Assembly (NCBI GenBank): GCA_043775075.1 | Contig: JAYVSS010000204.1 | Location: 1 to 37,486, forward strand | DNA from: JANLQX01 sp043775075 | GTDB taxonomy: Bacteria > Actinomycetota > Acidimicrobiia > Acidimicrobiales > JANYDT01 | Direction of reading: 5' to 3' | DNA: 37,486 nt | Translations under genes and position numbers: made by a program | Notes under the pieces: model-generated | The model's input: the letters and a program-made list of their open reading frames with translations, nothing else | Databases searched by the model: none | Told to the model about the DNA's origin: nothing | Shown here: positions 1 to 8,348 of the stretch, piece after piece | Layout of the letters: every line of letters starts with the position of its first letter | Numbering within the stretch: the first letter of the stretch is position 1

Positions 1-1121
1 TGGCGAAGGTCTGCTATCGATCTGTCGATGTCCTCGATCGCCTGCTCGGCCCGGCTGACCATTGCCTGATCGGTGCTGCTCGAAGCAATGGTGTGGAGAC
101 CGAGCCCGGTGGCGAACAGCCGTCCGATTACCCGATCGTGGAGATCACGGGCGATACGTTCCCGATCTTCCACGACGGCGATACGCCGCTCGTTGGCGCG
201 CCGTTTCGCCAATTCGAGGGCCAGGTTCACCTGAGAAGCGAATCGATTGAGGTCTTCACGATCATCGTCGTTGAAGGCGACTGCTTCGCGGCGGCGCGCA
301 ACGGTGATGGCCTTGTCCGTATCGTTCGATGTAATTCGTGCACATACTATTGAGCCAAACAGGGCGCGGGAGGCGTCAGGTTCAGCTCCATTTTCGGTAC
401 CAAAGTCCCGGAGATCGAGGACTACCGCAGTTTTCTCGATGATCACGTTGCGGAGAAGCGGATCGAGGACCGAATGCGGGGTGTTCTTGGTGTTCAGAGG
501 AACTCCGGAACGGCCTTCCGTCCGAAGACCGGCATCGCCATCGAGCGTAAACACCGAAGCGGCGTCTCCTATCAGCAGTGCTTGTGCGTGTTTGGCCACG
601 ATGTCGAGAGGATTGTTGGCCGTGGCGGCGAGAAGCTCGGTGGTGAAGGCCGCCATGGTTTCCCAGAGCTGGGTTTGGCGTTCCCGATCGCGTCGGGCGT
701 GGGCTTGATCAGTGACGTCCCGAACCGCAGCGAGGATGCGTAGCGATCCGTCAGACGTGTGGATGGGACTGAGTGAGATCTCGACCGGAATCGCGTGTCC
801 ATCTCGGTGGCGAGCAACGAGTTCCAAACCCGAACCCATCGAACGTGCCGTTGGAGCGCAAACGTACTGCGATCGGTACGTCTCGTGCAGTTCGCGCAAT
901 GATGCTGGCAGCAACATCTCGATTGTCTCGTTAAGCAATGCCGCTCGTTCGTATCCAAACAGTGCCTCGACTTGTTGGTTCACGAATCTCATTCGACCGG
1001 CGGCGTCGACGATGACAAGCCCATCGGGAAGGGCTTCAACGATCGAGACAAATGCCGGAATGTCGAGATCGGCAGCGGTGGCGCTGTTCGGGGCCGATTG
1101 AATCGATGCCGTTCGGTCCAT
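1..1121 (-). CDS. PAS-GAF sensor histidine kinase, NarL/DevS type (3' part outside window)
   Basis: The gene starts at the ATG at 1119-1121 and runs off the left edge; 373 residues are visible and the ATPase domain is missing. A PAS domain (about 25-140, with FVNQQVEALFGYE) is followed by a GAF domain (about 160-305) and a HisKA_3 dimerisation motif, ERIARDLHDRVIGRLFATG, with the phospho-accepting histidine at residue 328. This motif is typical of kinases that pair with LuxR/NarL regulators, including mycobacterial DevS and DosT. Those sensors carry two GAF domains, the first binding haem; here a PAS replaces the first GAF and I see no clear haem ligand, so the signal may differ. It lies 87 bp downstream of the DevR-like gene on the same strand and is probably co-transcribed as its partner. 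The kinase assignment is secure; the oxygen or redox role is inferred. Confidence 0.85.
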   Translation of the reverse strand, partial: MDRTASIQSAPNSATAADLDIPAFVSIVEALPDGLVIVDAAGRMRFVNQQVEALFGYERAALLNETIEMLLPASLRELHETYRSQYVCAPTARSMGSGLELVARHRDGHAIPVEISLSPIHTSDGSLRILAAVRDVTDQAHARRDRERQTQLWETMAAFTTELLAATANNPLDIVAKHAQALLIGDAASVFTLDGDAGLRTEGRSGVPLNTKNTPHSVLDPLLRNVIIEKTAVVLDLRDFGTENGAEPDASRALFGSIVCARITSNDTDKAITVARRREAVAFNDDDREDLNRFASQVNLALELAKRRANERRIAVVEDRERIARDLHDRVIGRLFATGLGLHTIASSSTDQAMVSRAEQAIEDIDRSIADLR

Positions 1122-1208
1122 GTACCCCTCTTTCACTGTGGGTTCCGAAAGTTACTGTAGACGTCCTCCCGACCGGCCATTTCAGCCGAACGCCCGACCC
1201 CCGGGCCC

Positions 1209-1892
1209 TCACGGCGAAAAGGGCTGCTCCTCGCGGGACCGAATGGCGAAGACCGCAGCTTCAGTGCGGCGGGAAAACCCCAGCTTGAGCAGAATCGATG
1301 ACATGTAGTTCTTCACGGTCTTCTCGGCCAGGAACAGTTGGGTCGCAATCTGGCGGTTGGTCATGCCTTCGGCAACGAGATCGAGAATGCTCCTCTCCAG
1401 CTTGGTGAGGGACGCCAACTTCGGATCGGCGTGGCCTTGAGGATTTCGCAATCGATCAAGGAGCTGACCGGTCATGGCCGGATCGATCAACGATTCTCCG
1501 TTGGCCACACGAATCACGGTTTCGATGAGATCGTTCCCTCGAATCTGTTTGAGGACGAACCCCGCGGCTCCGGCGAGCACTGCTTGAAACAGGGCGTCGT
1601 CATTGGAGAAGGAAGTGAGCATCACGCAGGCGATCTCCGGGTGTTCGCTCCGCACATCGCGGCACACCTCAACGCCGGTCCCGTCGGGTAGTTGTACGTC
1701 GAGGATCGCCACCTGGGGCATCGTCGCCGGTATCCGGGTGATGGCTTCAGCGCACGTCCCCGCCTCGCCCACGACCTTGATGCGGCCGGACGCCTCAAGA
1801 AGATGACGGACACCTTCGCGCACAACTTCATGATCGTCCAGAAGAAACACGCGTATCGGCTCCGTCGGGTCAGCCTGATCGGTTTCATTCAC
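1209..1892 (-). CDS. devR: DevR/DosR-like response regulator (LuxR/NarL family)
   Basis: The 227-residue protein has a receiver domain (about 13-130) with the acidic pair D19-D20, phosphoacceptor D65 in AILDVQLPDG, and K115, then a LuxR helix-turn-helix (about 161-222). The recognition region LAEKTVKNYMSSILLKLG is nearly the DevR/DosR sequence, including the KTVKNY residues that contact DNA in the mycobacterial protein. The family dimerises on phosphorylation and activates dormancy and hypoxia genes at GGGAC...GTCCC palindromes. Such a palindrome lies 38 bp upstream (1930-1943), which suggests autoregulation. The sensor kinase gene follows downstream. The ortholog-like assignment rests on motif similarity read by eye; another NarL-family regulator is possible but less likely given the matching boxes across the window. 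Confidence 0.9.
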   Translation of the reverse strand: MNETDQADPTEPIRVFLLDDHEVVREGVRHLLEASGRIKVVGEAGTCAEAITRIPATMPQVAILDVQLPDGTGVEVCRDVRSEHPEIACVMLTSFSNDDALFQAVLAGAAGFVLKQIRGNDLIETVIRVANGESLIDPAMTGQLLDRLRNPQGHADPKLASLTKLERSILDLVAEGMTNRQIATQLFLAEKTVKNYMSSILLKLGFSRRTEAAVFAIRSREEQPFSP

Positions 1893-1929
1893 GCCATTCA
1901 GTGAATCAGGCTCTATTGGCCAGAAACAA

Positions 1930-1943
1930 GGGACCTAGGTCCC
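1930..1943. promoter_or_regulatory. DosR-box-like palindrome between devR and the BON-DUF2267 gene
   Basis: GGGACCTAGGTCCC is a perfect 14-bp palindrome and matches 12 of 14 positions of the mycobacterial DosR core GGGACTWWAGTCCC. It lies 38 bp upstream of the devR-like start and about 100 bp upstream of the divergent gene at 2044. A further half-site, TGGTCCC, follows at 1944-1950. The palindrome is seen directly; binding by the DevR-like protein is inferred. Confidence 0.7.
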
Positions 1944-2043
1944 TGGTCCCTTCGCCCTTCGCCCGTAGCAACCCCAGCCGGCACCCGTCACGCTTCAATT
2001 AGAGCAAAAGAGCGTTCTCTCACCCACGAATCGAGTTCCACCC

Positions 2044-2826
2044 ATGTCGAAGTCGAGACCATCTACCGGCGGTGAAGTCGTCGATCAACTGGACGATCAC
2101 ACCGTTGTGCAAACGACCTTTTCCACGGTGACGATCACCGAGATTCGCATCGTGGCGCCTCGCCATGTCGAAGGTCTCGACCTTGCTGATCGTGTCCGGA
2201 GTGCACTCGGACCGATGGTGAAGGCGCTTGATCTTCCGCGTATTCACGTGATGGCCGAAGGCGATCGGATCCTGCTCCACGGAGACGTTGCGACCGAGGA
2301 CGACGCTGAGCGGATCGAAGCGGCGCTCTCGGGCGTTGCCGATGTAGGCGAGATCGAATCACACCTTCATGTTGGGCTGATTCCCGGAGACACTCGACCG
2401 TCCGGTGCTTATGCCGATGACTCTGAGATGTACGCCGCCCTTCTCCGGGTAGCAAAGAAAGCACACTTACGAGCCACACCAGCGCGGGTAGCGATCACCG
2501 GCGCACTTCTCAGTGTCCTTGAGATGATCCCGAGCAGCGAACGAACCCAGGTGGTCGCCCACTTCCCGGCTGATGTGAAGAAGCTCGTGACGGCCCGTCG
2601 TGGTGGGAAGCCGCGATTTGACGCCCGGACTTCGGTACAGCTTGAGGTGGCGGCGGCGTTGCGAGGCGGCACCTCGTTGGAAAAGGCCCACATCATTGTG
2701 CCGGGAGTGATCAGCGTCATTCGTACGTTTGTTCCCGAAGAAGATCAGGATGTGCAGGCGACCCTCGCTCATCATCTGCGTACGTACTGGTTGGACCAGC
2801 ACCGCCGTCCAAAGACTCACTCGTGA
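2044..2826 (+). CDS. BON domain-DUF2267 fusion protein
   Basis: The 260-residue soluble protein has an N-terminal BON-like domain (about 35-110, with HVMAEGDRILLHGDVATEDD and a closing GEIESHLHV strand) and a C-terminal DUF2267-like helical domain (about 125-250, with VLEMIPSSERTQVVAHFPAD). BON domains often mediate protein or lipid association. DUF2267 has no established function but is frequent near stress and respiratory genes in actinobacteria. No signal peptide or membrane segment is visible. The ATG at 2044 has only a weak ribosome-binding site, so the transcript may be leaderless. It is divergent from the devR-like gene and shares the palindromic box at 1930, so co-regulation is likely. 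It converges with the ABC permease, 3 bp away. Confidence 0.75.
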   Translation: MSKSRPSTGGEVVDQLDDHTVVQTTFSTVTITEIRIVAPRHVEGLDLADRVRSALGPMVKALDLPRIHVMAEGDRILLHGDVATEDDAERIEAALSGVADVGEIESHLHVGLIPGDTRPSGAYADDSEMYAALLRVAKKAHLRATPARVAITGALLSVLEMIPSSERTQVVAHFPADVKKLVTARRGGKPRFDARTSVQLEVAAALRGGTSLEKAHIIVPGVISVIRTFVPEEDQDVQATLAHHLRTYWLDQHRRPKTHS

Positions 2827-2829
2827 CCA

Positions 2830-3669
2830 CTACCCGTCGATGCGACGGAACGACCATGAGGCGCCAACGATGCAGACAACGGCGAGTCCAACCGCAACAC
2901 CAATTGCCTGCCATGCGGCTGAGCCCGGTGATTTCCCGAGTGCGAATGCCCGAGCGGCATCGATAGTGAAGGACAGCGGATTCAGTTTGGCGACGAGTTG
3001 CAACCATCCGGGGAGCGATTGGACCGGTACGTATGCGCTCGACGCAAACATCAGCGGCATGGTGAATAACAGGCCGGTTACCTGGGTGACCTCGGGATTC
3101 TTCACCACCACGCCGATCCAGATGAAGAGCCAGTTGAAGGCGAACGCCATGGGAACGGCAACAAGAAACGCCGCCATGGATTCAAGGAAAGAACCCCGGA
3201 AGCGAAAACCGAAGACGACGAGACCTAGGCCAAGCATCACGAGTGCCTGACCGACCCCCCGAACCAGGTCCGCAATGTTGCGCGCCATCAAGACTGTCCA
3301 TGCGCGGATGGGCAGCGAACGAAACCTGTCCATCACTCCGCTGCTGAGATCGGTGGCGATTGCCGTGCTTGAACTTGTTGCGCTCTGGGTCAACGTTGTG
3401 CACAGAACGGCGGGTAGGAGGTAGTCGATGTAGCTGACGCCCCTGGGGAAGTTCGGGGTCATCGCAATGGAGCGAAACACCTGGCCGAAAAGTCCGAGCA
3501 TGACGACGGGCATGACGAGGGAGACGACAATGAGGGTGGGTTGTCGGACAAACTTGAAGACGTTGCGCCAAACGAGCTGAAGCACTTCGACGAATACGTT
3601 TTGGTCTGGCAGTGCTGGCTCCTGAGCAGAGGACCTGTAGTTGGCCACGGAACTTGCGGTGATCGTCAC
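2830..3669 (-). CDS. ABC-2 type transporter permease (DrrB-like)
   Basis: The 279-residue membrane protein is of the ABC-2/DrrB type, with about six hydrophobic segments after a cytosolic N-terminus (first near residues 40-65, last near 250-275). The segment LLPAVLCTTLTQSATSSSTAIA and the following GVMDRFRSLPI pattern are characteristic of daunorubicin-resistance-type permeases. Its GTG start at 3669 overlaps the TAG stop of the ATPase gene by one base (TAGTG), which implies translational coupling and a joint exporter complex. The substrate cannot be told from sequence; drugs, lipids or glycolipids are typical of the family. Confidence 0.88.
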   Translation of the reverse strand: MTITASSVANYRSSAQEPALPDQNVFVEVLQLVWRNVFKFVRQPTLIVVSLVMPVVMLGLFGQVFRSIAMTPNFPRGVSYIDYLLPAVLCTTLTQSATSSSTAIATDLSSGVMDRFRSLPIRAWTVLMARNIADLVRGVGQALVMLGLGLVVFGFRFRGSFLESMAAFLVAVPMAFAFNWLFIWIGVVVKNPEVTQVTGLLFTMPLMFASSAYVPVQSLPGWLQLVAKLNPLSFTIDAARAFALGKSPGSAAWQAIGVAVGLAVVCIVGASWSFRRIDG

Positions 3670-4709
3670 TATGACGCCTTTCGTTCGGGTCTTGCGTTCG
3701 TCGGGGCCGGATGTTCACGCACGTGCGGCAATCGGTCTTCGTCGTTGCGCATTGGGTCTGTTGCCGCCCGCCCGGTCACGGCCAGGAATACGTCGTCGAG
3801 GCTGGGCTCGTGTGCATCGAGATGACTGAATGCAATGGACGATGCGTCGAGAAGCCGAACCACGTCGGCCACCCCGTGTTTTTTATCCACCGGGACGCGG
3901 AGCTGCCGACTCATTTCGTCAAGTCCAACGGTACCGGTGGCGAGTTGTTCAAGCACCCTGGCCGCGGCCGGAGCCGTCGATAAATCGGACAGCGTCACGT
4001 TGATGCACGCGCCACCTACTCGCGATCGAAGTTCGTCGGGAGTTCCCTCGGCGACTATCGAGCCGACGTCGAGAATGACCACTCGATCGGCGAGTCGATC
4101 AACCTCTTCAAGGTATTGCGAGGACAGCAATACCGTCGTACCCCCGGTCCGCAGACTTTCGATGACCTGCCACAGTGATTGGCGACTTCTGGGGTCGAGT
4201 CCCGTGGTTGGTTCATCGAGGAAAACCACCACGGGTCGACCGACCAGGCTCACTGCGAGGTCGAGGCGCCGGCGCATTCCGCCGGAGTACGTCCGCAATT
4301 GACGGTCCGCAGCATCGAGAAGATCAAACTCGGTGAGGAGTTGAACGGCGCGGGCGCGCGCTGACGGGGCACTGAGTCCAAGGAGGCGGCCGATGAGCCG
4401 GAGGTTTTCGCGCCCCGTGAGGAAATCATCAACGGCGGCGTACTGTCCGGTCAGCCCAATCGAGCGGCGAATCAAGTGCGGGTCCCGGCGAGTGTCGTGC
4501 CCCGCCACGCGGGCCCAGCCGGCCGTCGGACGCAACAGCGTCGCCAACATGCGAATCACCGTGGTCTTTCCGCAACCGTTCGGACCGAGAAGGCCGATTA
4601 CCGATCCGTTCGCCACGTGCAGATCCAAATTGTTGACTGCCACGATGGACCCGAATTGTTTGCGGAGTTGCTCGGTTTCGATGGCGAACTCGGCCGCAGC
4701 GGTGGTCAT
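3669..4709 (-). CDS. ABC transporter ATP-binding protein (DrrA-like)
   Basis: The 346-residue ATPase has Walker A GPNGCGKTT, signature YSGGMRRRLDLA, Walker B VVFLDEPTTGLD and a DrrA-type C-terminal extension after about residue 225. The frame is open to 4850, but the ATG at 4707-4709 is preferred because it begins the conserved domain (FAIETEQLRKQFG) and leaves room for the divergent promoter of the PEP-synthase-like gene. It forms the cytosolic half of an exporter with the downstream permease, to which it is coupled by a one-base overlap. The DosR-like half-site at 4800-4813 lies between it and the divergent gene and could serve either side. Family assignment is firm and substrate unknown. 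Confidence 0.88.
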   Translation of the reverse strand: MTTAAAEFAIETEQLRKQFGSIVAVNNLDLHVANGSVIGLLGPNGCGKTTVIRMLATLLRPTAGWARVAGHDTRRDPHLIRRSIGLTGQYAAVDDFLTGRENLRLIGRLLGLSAPSARARAVQLLTEFDLLDAADRQLRTYSGGMRRRLDLAVSLVGRPVVVFLDEPTTGLDPRSRQSLWQVIESLRTGGTTVLLSSQYLEEVDRLADRVVILDVGSIVAEGTPDELRSRVGGACINVTLSDLSTAPAAARVLEQLATGTVGLDEMSRQLRVPVDKKHGVADVVRLLDASSIAFSHLDAHEPSLDDVFLAVTGRAATDPMRNDEDRLPHVREHPAPTNARPERKAS

Positions 4710-4799
4710 GGACCCACGCTGACGACCTATTCGTGTCGAAACCAGGGAACAACGTCCTGCATCTCGACGCAAGAGGGCGCAATGACTGGCGCAATTCTG

Positions 4800-4813
4800 T
4801 CGCCTTTCGGCCC
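4800..4813 (+). promoter_or_regulatory. Partial DosR-like box upstream of the PEP-synthase-like gene
   Basis: TCGCCTTTCGGCCC keeps the right half (TTTCGGCCC) of a DosR-type box but only part of the left half, matching 9 of 14 core positions. It lies about 70 bp upstream of the ATG at 4883. This is a weak site, supported mainly by the recurring pattern in the window. Confidence 0.4.
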
Positions 4814-4882
4814 TAGTGGGATTGGCAACAGGAGAGCACGCTGAACACACCGGCCGCTCAACGACTCAGGAGTACTTCCGCC

Positions 4883-6622
4883 ATGCCCGTACTGCACAGT
4901 TTCGTTCGCCCATTTGACGCTCTCGGCATCGACGATGTCCCCGAAGTTGGTGGAAAAAACGCGTCTCTCGGTGAGATGTATCGCTCGCTCTCGTCGGCGG
5001 GCGTAAAGGTCCCGAACGGCTTCGCTATCACTGCGGGTGCATACCGCTATGTCCTTGATTCCGCTGGCGCGTGGGCTGCACTGCATGGCGCCCTCGATGA
5101 CCTGCGCGCTGATGACTCCAACGACCTCAGTCGGCGGGGTGAACTTGCTCGAAATGTGGTGTATGCCGCCGGGCTTCCTCCTGACCTGCAGTCCGAGATC
5201 CTTGACGGATATCGAACGCTGCTCGAAGAGTACGGTCCAGACTTGAGCCTTGCCGTAAGAAGTTCGGCCACTGCCGAGGATGCACCAACGGCGAGTTTCG
5301 CCGGGCAGCAGGAGTCGTATGTTCACATACGAGGCGAGGAACAGCTCCTCGACGCCTGCCGTCGTTGTTTCGCCAGTCTCTTTACCGATCGAGCGATTCA
5401 TTACCGTGTCGACAAAGGCTTCGATCACTATTCCATGGCCATGTCAATTGGCGTGCAGAAGATGGTTCGCTCGGATATCGGGACGAGTGGTGTGATGTTC
5501 TCCCTCGATACCGAGTCCGGTTTTCGCGACGTGGTGCTCATCAGCGGCGCCTATGGCTTGGGCGAGAACGTGGTGCAAGGAGCCGTGGATCCTGACGAGT
5601 TCTTCGTCTTCAAGCCAACGTTCTCGGCTGGTCATCGAACGGTCCTTCGTCGGCGAATGGGATCGAAGAAGATCCAGATGGCGTATTCCGAAGGCGAGGT
5701 GGCGACGCAGAACATTGCGACACCGCTCGTCGACCAACAGAGGTTCTGTACAGGCACGGCGCGGGTCATCGCCAGCCCCGCCGACATCGGTGAGTTCCAA
5801 ACGGGTGAGGTGCTCGTTACTGATTCGACGACACCTGACTGGGAACCGGTCATGAAGCGGGCGGCGGCCATCGTCACGAATCGTGGGGGTCGGACGTGTC
5901 ATGCGGCGATCGTCGCGCGTGAACTGGGCATCCCGGCAGTGATCGGCGTCGGCGATGCCACTGAGCGTCTTCGAACCGGCGAGGTTCTTACGGTGTCGTG
6001 TGCCGACGGCGAGGTGGGGAAGGTCTTTCGCGGCGCGGTGCCGTTCGAAGGGACTGTTACCGATACCGCGGGGATCGCTCGTCCGAAAACACAGGTGATG
6101 CTCATCGTGGGCAATCCGGATATCGCTTTTCAGACTTCGATGCTTCCGAACGATGGGGTTGGACTGGCCCGAATGGAATTCATCATCAGCGAATACATCA
6201 AGGCCCACCCGATGGCCCTTCTCCATCCTGAACGTGTTGAGGATGCCGGGGACCGAGCGTCGATCGACGCGCTCACTCGTGGCTATGAAACTCCATCTGC
6301 GTTTTCGCGACACTTTGATGGATTCTCGATTGGCTCGAACGACCTGACGCAACTGACTCTTGGGGTCGACCGCGACTCGGAGACGGTAGCGTTCGATTTC
6401 GACGAGCGAGACCCGGGGATGTTGACCATGTTCCGCCTTGCCGTCGAAGGGGCAAAGCGCAATGGTCGGCATATCGGCATTTGTGGCCAAGCGCCGTCGG
6501 ACTTTGCAGAGATCGCTGAGTTCCTCGTGAACCTCGGCATCGACTCGATCAGTCTGAACCCTGACTCAGTTGTCCGGACGACGCAGCAAATATTGAAGAT
6601 CGAACATGAACTCGGCCGCTGA
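4883..6622 (+). CDS. Phosphoenolpyruvate synthase/PPDK-like protein with an internal deletion
   Basis: The 579-residue protein belongs to the PEP synthase (pyruvate, water dikinase) family, which makes PEP from pyruvate and ATP. The N-terminal ATP-grasp domain begins with EVGGKNASLGEM (21-32). The swivelling phosphohistidine domain has TNRGGRTCHAAIVAREL with catalytic H340. The C-terminal barrel keeps its first strand region (LPNDGVGLARMEF) and its end (FDGFSIGSNDLTQLTLG, then GICGQAPSD with the family's catalytic cysteine). Between YETPSAF and SRHFDGF (residues about 474-476, near base 6304) roughly 130-140 residues found in typical members are absent, including the VRxSDFK, MIPF and CEIPSN motifs for PEP and metal binding. 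The frame is intact, so a protein could be made, but normal PEP formation is doubtful. An AGGAG sits about 11 bases before the start. The next gene overlaps by 17 bp. Confidence 0.85.
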   Translation: MPVLHSFVRPFDALGIDDVPEVGGKNASLGEMYRSLSSAGVKVPNGFAITAGAYRYVLDSAGAWAALHGALDDLRADDSNDLSRRGELARNVVYAAGLPPDLQSEILDGYRTLLEEYGPDLSLAVRSSATAEDAPTASFAGQQESYVHIRGEEQLLDACRRCFASLFTDRAIHYRVDKGFDHYSMAMSIGVQKMVRSDIGTSGVMFSLDTESGFRDVVLISGAYGLGENVVQGAVDPDEFFVFKPTFSAGHRTVLRRRMGSKKIQMAYSEGEVATQNIATPLVDQQRFCTGTARVIASPADIGEFQTGEVLVTDSTTPDWEPVMKRAAAIVTNRGGRTCHAAIVARELGIPAVIGVGDATERLRTGEVLTVSCADGEVGKVFRGAVPFEGTVTDTAGIARPKTQVMLIVGNPDIAFQTSMLPNDGVGLARMEFIISEYIKAHPMALLHPERVEDAGDRASIDALTRGYETPSAFSRHFDGFSIGSNDLTQLTLGVDRDSETVAFDFDERDPGMLTMFRLAVEGAKRNGRHIGICGQAPSDFAEIAEFLVNLGIDSISLNPDSVVRTTQQILKIEHELGR

Positions 6623-8120
6623 CGTTCTGGCCGATTCCCTTGACCTAACGATCGGTCCGATCGAACGGGTTGAGACGCACGTATCCTCCCTGATTTTTCA
6701 CGACGGTTGGGCGTACAAAGTGAAGCGACCCGTTCACTTTGAATTCGTTGACCTCTCGACCCCTGATCTTCGTGAGCGAATATGTCAAAACGAACTCGTC
6801 CAGAACCGACGCTTCGCTCCCGATGTGTACGACAGCGTGATCGAGATTAGAGACGCCAACGGGGTGGTGATCGATCATGCGGTGAAAATGCGTCGTATGC
6901 CCGCCGACCGACGTCTCTCAACGCTTCTGGTGAGCGAGAGCAGGGCCGACAGGGATCGTGTGCTCGGCGCACTGCGCGACGTTGCCCGCATCATGGCTGC
7001 GGCTCACGCGTCAGCACCTCGTAGTCCATTAATCGACGATGTCGCGACTGCTCACAATCTCGAACTCCTTTGGCAACGATCAATCAGTGATATGTATACC
7101 TATGATCCGCTCATTGTCGATCAGGATTTGCTTCGCATCGTTGCGTCTCATGCAGCGCAATATCTCCGTGGTCGTGGCGCTCTGTTCGCCGATCGGATCG
7201 CCAGGGGGATGATCGTGGACGGACACGGGGACTTGCTTGCCGATGACATCTTCTGTCTCGATGATGGCCCTCGAATACTCGATTGCTTGGAGTTCGACGA
7301 TCAGCTTCGCTACGGGGATGTCATTCTCGATATTGGGTTCTTGGCGATGGACCTTGAACGTCTCGGCCGTCCAGAGCTGGTTGCATCGCTGCTCGATTGG
7401 TACGCTGAGTTTTCCAACGAACATCATCCGGCATCACTGCTCCACCACTACGTGGCCTATCGAGCACTCATTCGCTCCAAAGTTGCCGCTCTTCGCTCGC
7501 TCGAAGACCCCGAGGCGGGGGACGCCTCGCAAAAAATGCTGAAACTGTGCGAAAAACACCTTCGTGACGCTGAGGTGGTACTGGTTCTCGTTGGCGGACT
7601 GCCGGGAACCGGCAAAACAACGCTGGCTCTTGAGCTTGCTCAATTGAGGGGATGGGCGACATTTGCTGCGGACGCGGTGCGTAAAGAACTTGCGGGAATC
7701 GGTGGGCAGGCGGCGCCGGCTCTATTCGGCGAGGGCATCTACTCGGCCGAGCACACCGAGGCGACCTACCGGGAATTGTTGCGCCGCGCATCTATCGCCC
7801 TCAATCGCGGACAATCGGTCATTCTCGACGCTTCGTTCGTCGATCACCGACGGCGGAACGATGCCGCGCAACTCGCCTCAGAGTCGTGTTCGACCCTTGT
7901 CGCCCTTCGCTGCCAGGCGCCGAGTTCGATCACGGAACAACGGATGCGAGCCCGAATGCACGATGTTGAACATCTTTCCGATGCCAACGCCGAGATCGCC
8001 GCCAAGATGTCCGCAGTGGAGGATCCATGGAGCTCCGCAGTGGACATTGACACCACAACAACGTTGGCGGGCAGCGTCAATCAAGCCTCATCGGCAATTG
8101 ACATCGCCGTAAAGGGGTAA
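6606..8120 (+). CDS. Two-domain protein: aminoglycoside phosphotransferase-like plus P-loop kinase
   Basis: The 504-residue protein has an N-terminal APH/choline-kinase-like half (about 1-320) and a C-terminal P-loop half (about 325-500). In the first half HGDL (207-210), then DCLEFDDQLRYGDVILD, are the expected catalytic-loop and metal-binding motifs. In the second half GLPGTGKTT (332-340) is Walker A, with the ILDASFVDHRRR segment typical of zeta-toxin/AAA_33-like small-molecule kinases. The arrangement and length match M. tuberculosis Rv2004c, a DosR-regulon member. Its substrate is unknown; a small phosphorylated metabolite is likely. It overlaps the PEP-synthase-like gene by 17 bp and should be co-translated with it. 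No aminoglycoside resistance is implied. Confidence 0.85.
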   Translation: MNSAADVLADSLDLTIGPIERVETHVSSLIFHDGWAYKVKRPVHFEFVDLSTPDLRERICQNELVQNRRFAPDVYDSVIEIRDANGVVIDHAVKMRRMPADRRLSTLLVSESRADRDRVLGALRDVARIMAAAHASAPRSPLIDDVATAHNLELLWQRSISDMYTYDPLIVDQDLLRIVASHAAQYLRGRGALFADRIARGMIVDGHGDLLADDIFCLDDGPRILDCLEFDDQLRYGDVILDIGFLAMDLERLGRPELVASLLDWYAEFSNEHHPASLLHHYVAYRALIRSKVAALRSLEDPEAGDASQKMLKLCEKHLRDAEVVLVLVGGLPGTGKTTLALELAQLRGWATFAADAVRKELAGIGGQAAPALFGEGIYSAEHTEATYRELLRRASIALNRGQSVILDASFVDHRRRNDAAQLASESCSTLVALRCQAPSSITEQRMRARMHDVEHLSDANAEIAAKMSAVEDPWSSAVDIDTTTTLAGSVNQASSAIDIAVKG

Positions 8121-8133
8121 GGACTTCCTACCC
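8120..8133 (+). promoter_or_regulatory. Weak DosR-like box upstream of the CBS-domain gene
   Basis: AGGACTTCCTACCC has the GGACTT left half and CCC right half of a DosR-type site, 9 of 14 core positions. It begins on the stop codon of the preceding gene, about 200 bp before the CBS-like gene and 36 bp before the small ORF at 8169. Low individual weight. Confidence 0.4.
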
Positions 8134-8168
8134 TTCTTTGGCGGAATGAATTCCCGCAGGATTGGTGG

Positions 8169-8348
8169 ATGGACATCTCCAAGCTGTTCAATTTGCCTGC
8201 TCGTCCCCTGCTCGTTCACATTCCCGTTGTTCTTGTCCCGCGGGCGGCTCTGGCGGCGGTATTGATTGCGCTGCAGTCAGCCACATTGATGGCGGCGAGC
8301 GCGTTTTTCTCCGCAGGATTGAGGTCACTCGTATGTCGAAAAAGTTAA
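8169..8348 (+). CDS. Small membrane peptide, possible DUF2231-like remnant
   Basis: A 59-codon ORF begins at ATG 8169 and ends at TAA 8346-8348. The N-terminus MDISKLFNLPARPLLVHIPV resembles the start of actinobacterial DUF2231-like membrane proteins, in which a HPLLVH-type motif precedes the first helix. Two hydrophobic stretches follow (about residues 15-36 and 38-50), but the full family is around three times longer, so this may be a truncated relic rather than a complete gene. Its end overlaps the start of the CBS-domain gene (ATG 8333) by 16 bp in another frame, so it could act as a translationally coupled leader peptide. It sits just downstream of the weak box at 8120. Whether it is expressed is uncertain. 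Confidence 0.4.
   Translation: MDISKLFNLPARPLLVHIPVVLVPRAALAAVLIALQSATLMAASAFFSAGLRSLVCRKS

Noticed and set aside
5444..6490. Minus-strand ORF of 348 codons
   Set aside because: It lies wholly inside the PEP-synthase-like gene and shows no family motifs; a long shadow frame in GC-rich DNA.
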